Source: Actinomycetota bacterium (GTDB lineage: Bacteria; Actinomycetota; Geothermincolia; Geothermincolales; RBG-13-55-18). From it: a stretch of DNA of 64,000 bases. Both the position numbers and the translations under genes were made by a program. Where the stretch lies: contig JACIXB010000017.1 of assembly GCA_014360685.1 (NCBI GenBank), positions 124,001 to 188,000 of the forward strand, in the 5' to 3' direction. This document shows, in pieces, positions 63,665 to 64,000 of the stretch (position 1 is its first letter; each line of letters begins with the position of its first letter). The notes beneath the pieces are model-generated. The model was not told where the DNA came from, searched no databases, and saw only the letters and a list, made by a program, of their open reading frames with translations.

Positions 63665-63713
63665 CGCCGCGGGGCCGTCGGTGGCAGGTACCCTTGGAAA
63701 ATCTTTTCCGTTC

Positions 63714-64000
63714 TCATCCCGTCGCCCCGCCCCTGTACTCAGCCACCCTTTTCCTCAACCACTCAGCCCAGGAGGAAAGCCCCTCGCCGGTGCGGCAGCT
63801 CACCTCGAAGACAACCATCCCCGGGTTCATGCGGCGGATGGTCTCCTGGAGAGTCCCGAGGTCGAAATCGCTCATTCCCAGGAGGTCCACCTTGTTCACC
63901 AGGAGGACGTGGGACTGGCTGAACATGAGCGGGTATTTAAGGGGTTTGTCGTGTCCCTCGGCCACGGAGAGGATCATCGCCCGCAACCCCTCGCCCAGGT
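63714..64000 (-). CDS. hypB: HypB-like Ni-GTPase, C-terminal part (runs off the window)
   Basis: The right edge holds the 3' end of a SIMIBI GTPase gene whose 5' end lies beyond 64000. GEGLRAMILSVAEGHDKPLKYP and LLVNKVDLL (the NKxD guanine-specificity motif) match HypB, the GTPase that delivers nickel during [NiFe]-hydrogenase maturation. The C terminus, GMVVFEVSCRTGEGLSSW, closes the G domain. Convergent with uppP, with 49 bp between stops. Nickel-binding CxxCGC-type N terminus cannot be checked. Confidence 0.88.
   Translation of the reverse strand, partial: LGEGLRAMILSVAEGHDKPLKYPLMFSQSHVLLVNKVDLLGMSDFDLGTLQETIRRMNPGMVVFEVSCRTGEGLSSWAEWLRKRVAEYRGGATG

Noticed and set aside
1..64000. CRISPR arrays, tRNA or rRNA genes
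   Set aside because: No regular repeat-spacer pattern and no cloverleaf or rRNA-like sequence was seen by eye; a tRNAscan-SE or CRISPR finder run would be needed to exclude them formally.

Overview
The window is high-GC bacterial DNA with short operons on both strands. Several features point to a monoderm actinobacterial lineage, probably a deep-branching anaerobe. There is a translationally coupled pair of PafB/PafC-type WYL regulators, a sortase-anchored (LPATG) surface protein, a tungsten/molybdenum aldehyde:ferredoxin oxidoreductase, the end of a HypB-like Ni-GTPase gene, and repeats of the WYFAEG type fused to a secreted peptidase. I would guess an uncultured, possibly thermophilic class such as Geothermincolia, but that placement is inference; no rRNA gene or other phylogenetic marker is present.

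Region 1-31 kb is a large cell-surface polysaccharide locus. It holds RmlD and an RmlC-like epimerase, a nine-repeat SdrD_B surface protein with a sorting signal, and an O-antigen-ligase-like polymerase. It also has at least five GT4-type and one GT2-type glycosyltransferases, a GT39-type membrane glycosyltransferase and a WcaJ-like initiating sugar phosphotransferase. A Wzx-type flippase and a Wzz-like co-polymerase with an apparently dead BY-kinase domain would handle export and chain length. Three methyltransferases, two hexapeptide acyltransferases and an LpxL/PatA-like acyltransferase complete it. The expected flow is initiation on undecaprenyl phosphate, sequential glycosylation and acyl/methyl decoration, flipping, polymerisation and length control. 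UppP at the far right end would recycle the lipid carrier.

Region 31-36 kb is sparser. It has an FmdB-type zinc ribbon followed by a tiny single-TM ORF with an in-frame UGA, a possible bSECIS-like hairpin and a strong terminator (a candidate selenoprotein). It also has an FAD amine-oxidase-like enzyme, a TetR regulator behind a perfect 13-bp palindrome, a transposase remnant and a MarR regulator. Region 36-45 kb has an RND/MMPL exporter with a near-consensus promoter, an SbcD/SbcC-like (YhaO/YhaN-like) pair, an unknown protein, a flavin-reductase-like protein and a hexapeptide acyltransferase. Region 45-54 kb holds a PaaK-like ligase, an SDR reductase, an M24 peptidase, a secreted M28 peptidase with four WYFAEG repeats, 95-bp tandem DNA repeats and a CocE-like hydrolase. 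Region 54-64 kb holds AOR, a class II aldolase coupled to PafB/PafC, an unknown small protein, a lipoprotein, an NDP-forming acyl-CoA synthetase alpha-type protein, UppP and the 3' end of hypB.

The most interesting observations are the selenoprotein candidate (32582-32758), an approximately 80-bp element conserved upstream of two lipid-related genes (30696 and 46846), a helically phased GTAACA array (28330-28405), the BY-kinase that has lost Walker A and B residues, and the 95-bp tandem repeats. No tRNA, rRNA or CRISPR array was recognised. Bases 1-289 hold nothing I can support.
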